A stretch of DNA of 64,000 nt from Spiroplasma sp. Its GTDB lineage: Bacteria; Bacillota_I; Bacilli_A; Mycoplasmatales; VBWQ01. How positions within the stretch are numbered: the stretch's first letter is position 1; each line of letters starts with the position of its first letter. Position numbers and translations under genes: made by a program. Where the stretch lies: positions 62,001 to 126,000 of the forward strand of contig JAVHXO010000001.1 in assembly GCA_031119525.1 (NCBI GenBank), given 5' to 3'. The notes beneath the pieces are model-generated. The model was not told the origin of the DNA. It made no database searches and was given only the letters and a program-made list of their open reading frames with translations. Positions 33,419 through 43,703 of this stretch are shown piece by piece.

Positions 33419-33547
33419 ACTTAGTACTTCATATCAATCAAAACAGTCATCACAATTCAACATGTGGTTTATTATTTGATTATTGTATTCTTCATTTAAT
33501 GGTGTGTTTTCTACATGATTTCTAAAATCTTTGCATTTATTTGTCAA
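33416..33547 (-). CDS. Small Cys-containing protein
   Basis: A 43-residue open frame starting with TTG at 33547, with AGGAG 7 bases upstream. The C-terminal part reads NHMLNCDDCFDWYEVLS, a H-x3-C-x2-C arrangement like a small zinc-binding or anti-sigma-like motif. One Trp is encoded by TGA. It sits between the surface protein gene and virB4 and ends within the hairpin terminator. Coding status rests on the ribosome site and the motif only. Confidence 0.5.
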
Positions 33548-33735
33548 TGGTTTTCTCCTATAGTTAAATTATTAAAACTAAAAAAATCAATCTGTTATTG
33601 ACCTAAAATTTATGAATATTATTATTTTAAATTTAAACTTAATAATTAACTTTATATATTTATAAATTAATTATATCACAGATTATTTTAAAAAATTGTA
33701 AAACTAAGCATTTTTCTTAAAATTAAACCAAGATT

Positions 33736-36471
33736 TTATTTTCTTTTTATTTTATTAACACGTCTAACACCACCAATGCCCTTTTTCTTACTATGATATT
33801 TTAAATAAACAACTACTGTAGTAAGAACAACAAATCCTAGTACTAAAGAAACAATTCATGTTGCGCTAGTTGAAGCAGCAATGCCACCAGGATTAGGATC
33901 AGGAGTTGGTTTTGGATCTGGGTCTGGACCAGGTGGATCAGGGGGAACAATGGGAGCATCAGGATCATTAACCAATTCTAAGGTTGTACCATTAATTGCT
34001 TTTAATGATTCATCTTGGGCATAAATCGTAATTGTTAGTCTAGTAAGTTTTTTACTTGTAAGAAATTGCTTTAAAGTAGCATCATCAAGTGGTCTAACAC
34101 CATAATCACCTGGATAAGTTAAACTAATCTGATAGAATTCAAACGTTTGATTAATATCTTGGAAAATTCATGCTTTTAATTGTTCAATTGTAAAACTACT
34201 AAAATTAAATTGACGAATCGCAAATTTAATAGTACTTAAATCAATGACAGTTTTTGGATCATAATGGGTATTGTTAATAATTTTAATTGTGTTAGTACCA
34301 ATTGCTTTTGTTGAAGTTGCTAAAGCATTAATATTTAAATCAATTGTTGCATTACCAGCACTATCATAATTTAATAAGTTTTTTAATGTTTCATTATCAA
34401 AAGGTTTTAACTGATAATCAACATCATAAATTAAATCTGTTCGAGCTAATTGTTCTTTTACTTGCTTAATAATTTCTTGTTTAATTAAATCAACGGTCGT
34501 TAAATTCATTTTAATTGTTCAAAATGATAGCTTACCTAAATCTTGATAATCAACTGGATTAGGATCAGGGGGAACTCTTTGTGATTTAACATCGGAAACA
34601 TATTCTTTTCAATAACTCATAACTTGTTCAAAAGTTAATTCTTGTATGCTTTTGCTAGTTAATTGTTTATACTTAATTAAATAATTTTTTAAGTGTAGAC
34701 CCTGAGTAGTAGTTCAAAAATCAACGGCAATCCCAGGATTATTTAAAACGTCTAAAAACTTTAAATATTTGTTTTGATAATCTTGGCCAATTAAAATAAA
34801 TTTATTAGCTGTTGCGCCTTTCTGATCAGTAATTAAATAATGATAATTACCAGCTCAACTTCAATAACTGCCTTTATCATCAGTGGAAATGGTTTTCTTA
34901 TCCGTTGGATTAAGTAATTGATGATCTACTTTTGTGCGCGTAACTGATTTAACTCAGGGGTCACTAAACAATTGTTGAATTCCCATGCCACTAACACTGC
35001 CTTCAGCAATGAATCCTGGTTCATAATCATTATCATTGTTAATAACATTACCATCTTTATCTAATGGATCTAAAGGGAAAGGATTTTCAGCAGGATGTTT
35101 AACTCAAATTATTTGGGTTTTCGTTCCGGTTATTTCATTAACTTCGCGATCATAATTAGGATTTGGTGAACCATCAGGTAAGCTTGGCGTAATTAAACTT
35201 TTCTGATTTTCATTACCTGGTTTATCAGGGTCTCAAGAATATCATTTTAAATCTAATTGAGGAACATTTTGTTTAATTAAATAAGTAACTTCATGGTTAC
35301 CGATTACTTCTCAAGTTTTTAAGTCATGCTTTTCTAATAAAATATGATATTCATTGATTGGTTTATCTTCATTATCTTTAGTTTGACTATCAGTCATATT
35401 AAAAACAAATTTATTGTTAATTGTTTCAATCGGAACACCATTGACTTTCATCGTTTCACTACCATCTGGTGCACCATCAAAAACAATTTGTGCTGTTGTA
35501 CCATAAACATCTTTTGATTGTCATTTAGTTGGTTTATCTTCAACTAGTTCACCAGCATCATTTATGACAATCCCAGGATTAATTGTTAATCGTTTTGCTA
35601 ATGTTTTATCCCAATAATTTTTTGATAAATTAACTGTAATATAAACATTAAAAGTTCACACAACTTGATTTTTAGTTGCTGGATTATAAAACTTCATTGT
35701 TACTGTCGCACTATTAGTTTTATCACTATAAGCATAGGCACCAAGATATTGTTTTCATTTTTCATAATAACTGCCTAATGTTTGTTTAATTAACGTATCT
35801 AAAGCGGATTTTTCTGCTGGGATGTTATTAGGATCAACTAAGCTCGAACTAAAATCAGATTCAATTTCAATGGTTTTATTGTTAACGTTAGTATCCATTT
35901 TAGTTTTAACAATATCAGCATCTTTTTGAAATTGGTTCGTAACATTAACCGTTAAATCAATACTAACACCACCAATTTTTGTTCAAAGAACATAATAATC
36001 AAACCCTGGACTAAAGTTTTGATGGTCATTATCAATGTCTAAAGTAAATATTCAAGTTCGAACTCAATCAGATTCATATGGCTTAGCTCAAAAATCAAAA
36101 GCAAAACTACTTTTACCATTTTTAATTTGTTGATTTAAATAAGTAATTGTCTTAGCTTCAAAATTTAGATTTTTACCATATTTTCAACCAAAACCACGAC
36201 TAATTCAAACGCCAAATTTAATTTGAATATTATTAATTTGATAATACGTTGGAATATTTGGATAAAGATAGTGTTCAATTGAATCTCATCATCCTGAAGG
36301 ACTACGTTCACCATTAAATTTTAAATTTTCTTCATATGCATAACTATAAATTAATTGCTGTTCTTGTGGTAATTCATCACTATAACTAATTGTTGCAACT
36401 TCTTTTAAAGGTTGAGTAAATCAAGTACTAGGTACTGCTAGCAATAAAATTGCTAATAAAGTTTTTTTCAT
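33736..36471 (-). CDS. Large membrane-anchored surface (adhesion-related) protein
   Basis: A 911-residue protein with a cleavable signal (MKKTLLAILLLAVPSTWFTQ), a long extracellular part, a proline/aspartate-rich stalk (PPDPPGPDPDPKPTPDPNPGG split near residues 845-870), one C-terminal membrane helix (WIVSLVLGFVVLTTVVVYL) and a very basic cytoplasmic tail. Two tandem domains of about 100 residues precede the stalk (residues about 640-840; TIEQLKAWIFQDINQTFEFY-type segments). The layout is that of adhesion-related proteins on Spiroplasma citri plasmids and in mycoplasma ICEs; it could mediate mating contact or host attachment. No sequence identity to those is claimed. Confidence 0.75.
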
Positions 36472-36665
36472 ATTTTTAACCTCCTTTGGTCATAAAAAAA
36501 ATCATAAAAACTATTAAGTAACTAATGAAATTAGTTAGCAAGATAATTAATATGACTTTTGTTCAAGCTAATACTTTTTTGGTTTTTATTGGAGTAATTG
36601 TTTGGGTTTTCCTAATCTTATTGTGTTTTCTTCAAATTCATAAAACAATAAAAAAAATCAGCATA

Positions 36666-38924
36666 TTACTGGTCATTGTTATCATTAGAAATTGTTCCAT
36701 TTGTTGCATCCCTCGCTTTCTGTTTAACTAAATTTTCTAATTCTTGAATTTTATTAATTAACGTTTGTTTCATTTCTTGTGATAAAGGATCTAAGGTTTT
36801 TTTCTTATCATATTCTTTAAGTAGAACTTTTAAATTTTTAATTTCAGTCTTAATATCACTAGGTACTAAAGCTTTAGATGCATCATCAGCAGTTGTTTCT
36901 TGCTTACTAGCAATTTGCGGAAAATAAAAACTTTTCTTAAAGTCATAATAGTATTTAGGATAAAAATTAATTAACGTTAAATTAACTTTATCTTGTACTT
37001 GACCATGATAATAAGGGGTTGCTTGATATCAAGGTAAAAGTTTTACTTTAGCAGGTAATTGCTGACTGTAAACAACGATTGCTTCATGATTTGGTAATTG
37101 AATTAATTCACTAGCACTAATTAAATTAGTATGATCAAGATTAGCTTGGGGACTTTGATTTTTGCCTTTCCCTGATACACTAACTTTTAATAAAGTTTTT
37201 TGACCAATCATTTCTGAGTATTTTTTTGCTGTTTCCAAATTCATTGTTTGCAAGAAGATATGTAAACTACAGTTAGCAAAAATAACATTAGCGATTGCTT
37301 TATTGTATTTAGTTTCTAATTGACTAAAGTCTTGGATAACTAATTGAAAGAAAATATTTCGACTGCGAGCAACAGTAATTATTGCTTCCATATTAGTAAT
37401 TGCTGGCAAATTGGCAAATTCATCTAATAAAAAATACACAGGACGTATTAATTTACCACCATTACCATTAGCTTGTGCTACTAAAGCTTTATAAACTTGG
37501 CCAATAAATAACGAAACAAAGAAGTGGTGTTCAGTTCGTTCATCAGGAACAATAATAAAAATAACCGTTGGTTTTAGTGATATTTCATTAAAATCTAAAT
37601 CATTTTGACAAATAATATTTTGAATTAAAGGTTCTTCAAATAACTCTAATTCTGTTGTTGCTGTCCCATAAATACCACTTAATTGCCCACCCATCGAACT
37701 TAAAATTGTATTTGCTGCTGTTTTAGCGGCACTAGCTTTAGTTCGAGTTTTTAGTCATTTTAACATCTCATCTTGTTGGGAAATAATATGAGTAATTGTT
37801 GCTAAATTAAATTTTTCTAAAGGTAGATATTGTTTAATTAACTGTAATTCTTCTTCACATGTTAAAACCGGATTCATTTTTAAATATTGTTCTAAATCTT
37901 CAATTAAAGCTAAGGTAACAGCTTTAAATAATTTTCGGGCATTTTTATTTCAGAAACTATTACTATCTTGATGATCATCAGGATACAAACTAATCGTTAA
38001 ATCTTTTAAGTCATTACGCATTTCTGCTTGTAAGACTAATTGTTCTTGTTGTAAAACTTGGTCACATTGTCGATTACTATAAAATCATTGCTTTTGATAA
38101 ACTCAATAATATCTTTTAATTTTGCTTAAACATACCTGACACGGATATTGCTTGTGAGAATAACAGCAAATATTATGATCATGAATTTCATTGCGATTAG
38201 TTTTTTCTTGTTTAGTTAACATGATGATTTGTGCTTTCAGTCATTTATCATAAATAATAGCTAAAGGGTTCCAACAAATTGAATGAGCAGCATCACGTAA
38301 ATTTAATATTTTAATTTCAAAACCCTGTTCTTGTAATAATTGTGATTGACTTCGATATAATTCGCCTTTTGGATCAGTAATAATCATGCTTGGTTTAACT
38401 GTACTAAAGGCATTAGTTTGAATTGTTGGAATTACTAATCCTTGAGTTTTACCACTACCTGTCCCACCAATGATTAAGCAATGAGTATTACTAACTAAGT
38501 TAACCAAAGTTTTATTTCCTTGTTTTTCTGAAGCAGCAATAAAGCCACTAGCTTGATGGGAATGATTAAATTGTACTTGTTGAAATAATTCGTTAAATTT
38601 TTCTTGTTCAATTCATTTAGCATTACCATAATCATCATTAACAACTTCTTTAGTGTGTGGTTTGAGTGGTTTATGTTTAAATCATTTTCAAATAATAATC
38701 CAATAGATAAATAGTGTTGCAATAATGATTGGTCAAACTTTAATTAATTCAACTGATTCTTTAATTCATATTCAAGGACCAGACTTAATCGTTAGATCAT
38801 GTTTAATAAAATCTAATAACAGACCAATTAACAAATGAATCAAAACAATAAGTAATGGTCAAGTAACCAGGATAATGATTAAAACTCATTTATTTTCTTT
38901 CAGAAATTGTTTTATTTTTTTCAT
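36666..38924 (-). CDS. VirD4/TraG-type coupling protein
   Basis: A 752-residue conjugative coupling ATPase that brings the relaxase-DNA complex to the channel. Two N-terminal helices (residues 12-35 and 55-78) anchor it; Walker A IIGGTGSGKTQG (153-160 core) and SMIITDPKGEL follow; Walker B is YFLLDEFANLP (499-507 core), with RSRNIFFQLVIQDFSQL after it. A Cys/His-rich insertion (ICCYSHKQYPCQVCLSK) is unusual and may bind zinc. The tail is Lys/Gln-rich. It shares the operon with the surface protein downstream. AAGGAG precedes the ATG. Confidence 0.92.
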
Positions 38925-38941
38925 GAATTCTCCTTTCTAAA

Positions 38942-38966
38942 ATAAAAAAAATAGCTTCTAGCTATT
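38942..38966 (-). terminator. Hairpin terminator directly before the coupling-protein gene
   Basis: Minus-strand stem AATAGCT / AGCTATT, 3-base loop, 8-base T run, only about 18 bases before the coupling-protein start; followed by TTTTATTTTAGAAAGGAG. Confidence 0.75.
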
Positions 38967-38971
38967 CAAAT

Positions 38972-39544
38972 TTATTGGGTCAAAGTTAATTGTTGCTGTA
39001 AATTTTCAAGTTTTAACTCGAGGTTTCTAATTAAGTTATTAGCAGTTTCAAATAATAGTTCGCGATCTTTTTGAATTAAGATTAATTGTGCTTTAGCTAA
39101 TGCTAGTTCATTTGTTATTTGCGTAATTTCTTGTTGTAAATTAATAATTTTTTGGTTTTGTCGTTCAATAATGTATTCTCGAAGAATAGCATTAGTATTT
39201 TTCAATGATAGATATTGTTTAGCATTATTATCTATCTTTTGATTAATATCTTTAATAATTTCTGGTGTAACAGTATCTAATTTTCTAATAAAAAACTTTT
39301 CTTTAACATGAATTATTTGATAAGGTTTAATAATTGATTGCTTATCTGAACGCTCAATTTGAATAATTCTATCACCTAAATCGGGTTTATAACGATCATT
39401 ACGAAAAGATGTTAACGGTATTCCATAAAGAGTACCATTAATAATATCGGTAATAATAAAAGGACGTAAAAGTTTATTTTTGGGTTTATAAGGCACAGAA
39501 TAACTAACAATTCAAATGTCTTGAATTAGATATTCTTTTTTCAT
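38972..39544 (-). CDS. PemK/ToxN-like fold protein with coiled-coil tail
   Basis: A 190-residue protein. Residues 8-75 (IWIVSYSVPYKPKNKLLRPF, then ITDIINGTLYGIPLTSFRND and DRIIQIE) resemble the MazF/PemK/ToxN beta-barrel, including the short PLTS motif found in ToxN-type toxins. Residues 95-190 are helical and Gln/Leu-rich, a likely coiled coil. ICEs of mycoplasmas carry a similarly placed conserved protein (Mbov_0400-like). A small RNA with promoter and terminator lies immediately upstream, the layout of type III toxin-antitoxin loci. Start ATG at 39544 restores a full barrel; TGA gives Trp 11. Confidence 0.6.
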
Positions 39545-39570
39545 AATTAATACCTACTTTCTTTGAAAAT

Positions 39571-39649
39571 AAAAAAAGAGGTGATTTTAAATCACCTCGG
39601 ACATCGACGTACATTAAGCAATCGCATAAATGCGAAAGATGTAGACCTT
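39571..39649 (-). ncRNA. Candidate small RNA, about 79 nt, upstream of the PemK/ToxN-like gene
   Basis: Minus-strand promoter TTGAAA (39683-39678), 16-base spacer and TATAAT (39661-39656), then a short RNA. It folds as an outer helix ACATC/GATGT around the hairpin TCGCATTTATGCGA, followed by a perfect 10-base terminator stem GAGGTGATTT / AAATCACCTC and seven T residues ending at 39571. No open frame is present. No tandem repeats are seen, unlike known type III antitoxin RNAs. Confidence 0.6.
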
Positions 39650-39655
39650 AAGTTA

Positions 39656-39683
39656 ATTATATAATTAAAAATAAAATTTTCAA
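39656..39683 (-). promoter_or_regulatory. Promoter of the small RNA
   Basis: TTGAAA and TATAAT separated by 16 bases on the minus strand, with the predicted start about 7 bases downstream of the -10 box. Confidence 0.65.
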
Positions 39684-39716
39684 GATTAATAAAATTAATT
39701 ACAGAAGAAATAGTTA

Positions 39717-40511
39717 TTATTTAATTTCAAAATTAGAGTAAAAGTTTTCAATTATTTCATTAATAAATACAAGAATTTGTGATAGTAATTCAAAAACATT
39801 AATCCTAATGTAAGAAGATTTAAATTTAAAATCTTCATTTGTCATATTAAGTATTGGTTGTACAACTTTAAAAGTTATTGAATAATGTTCTTTATAATCT
39901 TTAGGCTGACCTACTTGAACCACAGAAGCTGAAATTCTATCTACATAGATTGGAGCTGGTTCTTGCACATGAGGAAATATTTCTTTAAAATTATTTTCAT
40001 ATACATTTAAAGGATGCTGTAAAACATTTCTTGCAAACGTAAGCTTTATTACATCATATTCATAAAGTCCTTTAGGAAAGAGATGAGAATATTTGTCAAA
40101 GTAATCTAAATTAGTTTTTAAAAGTTTACTTAAAGTATTTAAATTTATTTTCTTAGTTTCTTCAGTCAAATATATTGTTTCAAAAAATTTCAATTCAATT
40201 GCTAGATTCACTAATAAAGAATAAGTATTGTTTATTATTCATTCATTAAACATGGCATATTGAGATTCTGTATATTGAATTGCTTTTTCATAATCTTCAA
40301 TTATTTGTTCTAAATAAAGAAATGTCATTCCTGTAATTTTAAAAGAATTAAAAGTTGTTATTCATTTTTTTGCTTCTTCATGATTCTCTTTAAATAAATT
40401 ATTTATATGTTTCACTACTTTTAAAGGGACAAATTTATCATAAAAATTTTCTAAATTTTTTCTAAGTTTTTTTAGATTTATTTTAATTTTTGATAATTGA
40501 TGATTTTCCAT
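39717..40511 (-). CDS. Hypothetical helical protein with HEPN-like RNVLQH motif
   Basis: A 264-residue protein without signal or membrane segments. It is mostly helical and carries LTFARNVLQHPLNVYE (R161-N-V-L-Q-H166), again an RX4H pattern as in HEPN ribonucleases and tRNA-targeting effectors. N-terminal 90 residues are Lys- and Asn-rich. It is flanked by the relaxase gene and the small RNA on the same strand. It shares no clear similarity with the HEPN-like protein at 29814 beyond the motif. Role in defence or toxin activity is inference. Confidence 0.55.
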
Positions 40512-40609
40512 AGCGTATCTTTACCTTTTATCTTATAAATTTTAACTAATTAAAATATATATTAATTATAATCAATAGAATTTTTAAAATAACTTTAATT
40601 TAAAATTAT

Positions 40610-41710
40610 CTATTTCATATTCAATAAAATAGGAGCTAAAGTTAACTGTAAATCTTTAGTCCTATTTTGTCATAAAGTAATTTGTTCTTGATAGTTAATT
40701 TTTTGTTGATTATCTTTAGCTAAAGTTAATAAGAAATGATAATGCTGAATGTTATCTAAAGCGTTTAATAGTGATTGTAGTAGCATACGTTCTTCATGAT
40801 TAAGATCCATAGCAAGATATTTTAAAACTTGCTCTTTTTGTTGTTGTAAATTATCATAAATTCCTTTATTAACAAGATTTTGATTCTGTAATTTTAAAGT
40901 TTCAAGGTTCATTAAAGCTCTTTGCTCTTTATGTCATTGTTTAAAGTCTTTATTATTAACACCAGTTTTTATTTTAGGTTTATACTTCTCAATTGTTTCA
41001 TCAATATTGTCTTTTGATCATTGTCAAAAAGATTTTTGGCGATTACTCAAATCTCTTTTATTATCAAATAACTTTGTGTGCTGTATTTTTGACTTTGAGG
41101 ATAAAGGAAATGAATAAAAATGAATATGTATATTTCTTTCATCCAAATGAACAACAGCACCAACTATACCAGCATCATTCCCTAATTGTGATTTTTGCCA
41201 AGCAACTTCTTCATTAATAACTTTATTAGTTCACTGATTAAGTTTATCTTGATCAAGAATTTCTTTTAAATAATAACCTTCGTTTTTAATGTTAAAACGT
41301 AACGCTAAGTCATCATTAGGGATTTCTTCTTTAACCTTACCAATATTAGCAATGCCTCATTCTTGAAATAAAATTGGACTGTAAGTTTTAACAGTTTCAA
41401 CTAATCAAGGCGTTTTTAAATGTTTCTTTTCAAATTCAATTAATCGAGGATTATTGTTATGTTCTTTTTGCAAAGTATTGTACATCAGATTTAATTTTAT
41501 TAAAGCTTCTTTACGATTATCATGACTTATATGATCAAACATTTTTTGCTCATTATTAAAAACAAAATAAAGGTTACTTGAACTTTTTGTTGCATCAACA
41601 CCAATGCCATTACTTTGATGTAATCGGAATCCATGAATAATTGTTTTATTAGCTACAGCATTTCTAGTACCAGCATATTTGGCATACCTTAAAATTGTTG
41701 TTCTAGCCAT
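40610..41710 (-). CDS. MOBV-type (Mob/Pre) relaxase
   Basis: A 366-residue plasmid-mobilisation relaxase that nicks oriT and pilots the strand. The metal-binding three-His motif is VVHLDERNIHIHFY (H188, H195, H197), the HxDExxxHxH pattern of MOBV enzymes such as MobM of pMV158. The N-terminus MARTTILRYAKYAGTRNAVA is basic, as in the family where an N-terminal His or Tyr region forms the catalytic site. The C-terminal 120 residues are Gln/Leu-rich coiled coil. The oriT-like palindrome lies 30 bases upstream of its start. GAGAGGTGAT gives the ribosome site. Confidence 0.85.
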
Positions 41711-41740
41711 AAAATATTGATCACCTCTCTATCCCTAGAA

Positions 41741-41790
41741 CCGCCCTTTTGAAACTTTAATTGCTACGCAATCAAAAGGGCGGTGGGAGT
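41741..41790 (-). other. Candidate oriT: 12-base inverted repeat upstream of the relaxase
   Basis: CCGCCCTTTTGA (41741-41752) and TCAAAAGGGCGG (41772-41783) are perfect inverted copies; between them ATTGC and GCAAT (41760-41772) form a nested hairpin. The GC-rich arms stand out from the AT-rich surroundings, and GTGGGAG follows directly (41783-41789). Position just upstream of a MOBV relaxase gene fits an origin of transfer. The nick site itself was not identified. Confidence 0.65.
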
Positions 41791-41800
41791 TTTGTCACAA

Positions 41801-41905
41801 TGGAAAACAGCAGTTTGCTTGCAGCAAACTTTTAGTACCTAACAGTTTTCCATACTTACTATGGAAAAATGTAAAACATTTTTCTTATGTGATAAATCAC
41901 ATAAA
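41801..41905. other. Cluster of four perfect stem-loops beside oriT
   Basis: No gene fits here. Perfect inverted repeats follow one another: AGTTTGCT/AGCAAACT (41812-41830, 3-base loop), TTTTCCATA/TATGGAAAA (41846-41868), GAAAAATG/CATTTTTC (41864-41884) and TTATGTGA/TCACATAA (41885-41904). An outer pair TGGAAAAC/GTTTTCCA (41801-41853) can enclose the first and competes with the second. It may be part of oriT, a single-strand origin, or a structured RNA. Confidence 0.6.
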
Positions 41906-41926
41906 GATATTAGGTTAAAAGTTACT

Positions 41927-42376
41927 TTATCGCTTAATATTTAAATGCTGGTGTTGATTACGTTGAATGGAATTACTAGCTTTAGGTTTATTGATTTTTT
42001 GTTTTTCAGCAAGATATTTTTTATAACATTGATCACTATATTTTTCTGCTTGTAAAGCTAGTGTCTTACCACTTAAAACTTCTTGTGTTTTAACATATTT
42101 CCCACTGGCATCTTTAGTACTAGTCATAACGTCATACATATAATCCTCAACCAGGCCTAAAGTATATAGTCCCTTAAGAATATGATCACGATTATTAGCA
42201 TCGAGTTTAATGCCTTTTGATTTTTCAGCTGGTGTTAATCGACGTAATTGTGGATGAATATATTTCTTAGCAATTCATACAGCTTTGTTTTCATCAATTT
42301 GAATTAATATTGATTTATCGCTTTGTGATATTTTTTGTTTAAATGCGATTTTTACATTAATAATTTGGTTGTTCAT
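41927..42376 (-). CDS. Hypothetical conjugation-region protein
   Basis: A 149-residue soluble protein, basic towards the end (KINKPKASNSIQRNQHQHLN). N-terminal residues 1-60 contain ILIQIDENKAVWIAKKYIHP and PAEKSKGIKLD; nothing recognised. It precedes the oriT region and relaxase on the same strand, the position of mobilisation accessory proteins. Its start is set in the recurrent leader AAGAAAGTAGGTATTAAT, preceded by a hairpin terminator. Confidence 0.65.
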
Positions 42377-42397
42377 AATTAATACCTACTTTCTTTG

Positions 42398-42439
42398 AAA
42401 TAAAAAAAGACAGTAATTATATTTAAATTACTGTCTTTT
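42398..42439 (-). terminator. Hairpin terminator after the methyltransferase gene
   Basis: Fourteen-base stem AAAAGACAGTAATT / AATTACTGTCTTTT with T run on the minus strand, immediately after the methyltransferase stop and 22 bases before the next gene's start. Confidence 0.8.
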
Positions 42440-42440
42440 A

Positions 42441-43685
42441 TTAAAAATTATTTTTATATATAAAATCCGAAATTCCTAATGCTAATTTTTTAGCTAATAA
42501 AGGAGGAACAGCATTACCTATTTGTATAAAAACATCAGTTCTTGAACCTTCAAAATAAAAATCATCAGTAAAGGTTTGAATTCTAGCTGCTTCACGTACA
42601 CTCAATGATCTATTTTGTTTTGAATCTGGATGTATATAATAATGCCCATCTTTTGAAATATGTGAAACTATTGTATGAGAATATCCGTCATATTTTATAG
42701 ATTTAAATCTGTCAATAAAAGAATTTTTATTTTTATGACTTTGCAATTCTTTTGGTAAGTCATAATATTTAATAAATATATTATTTATTTTTGCATTAGC
42801 CACAATTTTGTATATTTTTAAATCTTTTTGATTATGCGGTCTTGCAATATTTCATGTTAAGGGTAAATCATTTTTTCTTATATATTTTTTAACAAAAAAA
42901 CTAGGTGTATTAACATTGTATTGATTTAAAACTTGTCCCGCAGTTATAAAAGGTAAATCATTAAATAACTCTCTAATTGTTACTGAATTTTCTTTAAATT
43001 TAGTAAGTTCATCAAAAAAATCTTTATTATTAATTTCTTTTTTAAAACCTACAATAAATAATCTTTCTCTATTTTGAGGTACACCATATTCACTTGAATT
43101 AATAACTTTTCTATAAATTTTATACCCAATTGATTTAAATAGAGATTCTATTTTTGGTAAAAGTAGCTCATCCTTTCCGTCTTTAAAAGATAATAATCCT
43201 TTTACATTTTCAAATACAAAAAAATCAGGTTCATATCTTTCTAATAATTTGAAATAATATTGATATAAATAAACTCTTTTATCTGTATTTTTTTTAGATT
43301 CATTCATATGTCTTCCAATTGTAGAAAAAGCTTGACACGGAGGTCCACCAACAATACCATTTAACTTCTTACCATTTAACTTTTCATCTATAACTTTATA
43401 AAGAAAATTGATTGTATCTTCAGATATCTCAATATTAAAAATTTTTGAAAGGTAACTTTGAGGAATTTTGTCATAAAATACTTGTTTATCAATTTCTCCT
43501 AGTAAATAAGCCTTATAAATATCTAATTTATTAACCGATTTTAAATAATAATATGCTTCTCTAGTTTTTAAAGTATCACAAGCATTTTTATTCATTTCAG
43601 CATGTAAAATAAAATTAAAATTATTATTTCTAAAGCCTTCACTTAAACCTCCTGCTCCTGCAAAAATATCAATAATATTAAGCAC
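42441..43685 (-). CDS. DNA (cytosine-5) methyltransferase
   Basis: A complete 414-residue C5 DNA methyltransferase. Motif I DIFAGAGGLSEGF (6-18), motif IV GGPPCQAFS with the catalytic Cys 117, motif VI FVFENVKG, motif VIII PQNRERLFIVGF, motif IX RSLSVREAARIQTF and motif X QIGNAVPPLLAKKLA are all in order. The target-recognition region lies between VIII and IX. Start is GTG at 43685 with AAGGAGG upstream; the nearby ATG is out of frame. It follows the GHKL-nuclease gene by 18 bases, so it is the modification arm of that pair. Target sequence unknown. Confidence 0.93.
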
Positions 43686-43703
43686 ATAATCACCTCCTTT
43701 TAA

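Noticed and set aside
39571-39649. Small RNA considered as a tRNA or known riboswitch
   Set aside because: It lacks a T-loop and acceptor stem and matches no riboswitch core I know; promoter and terminator instead suggest a free-standing small RNA.
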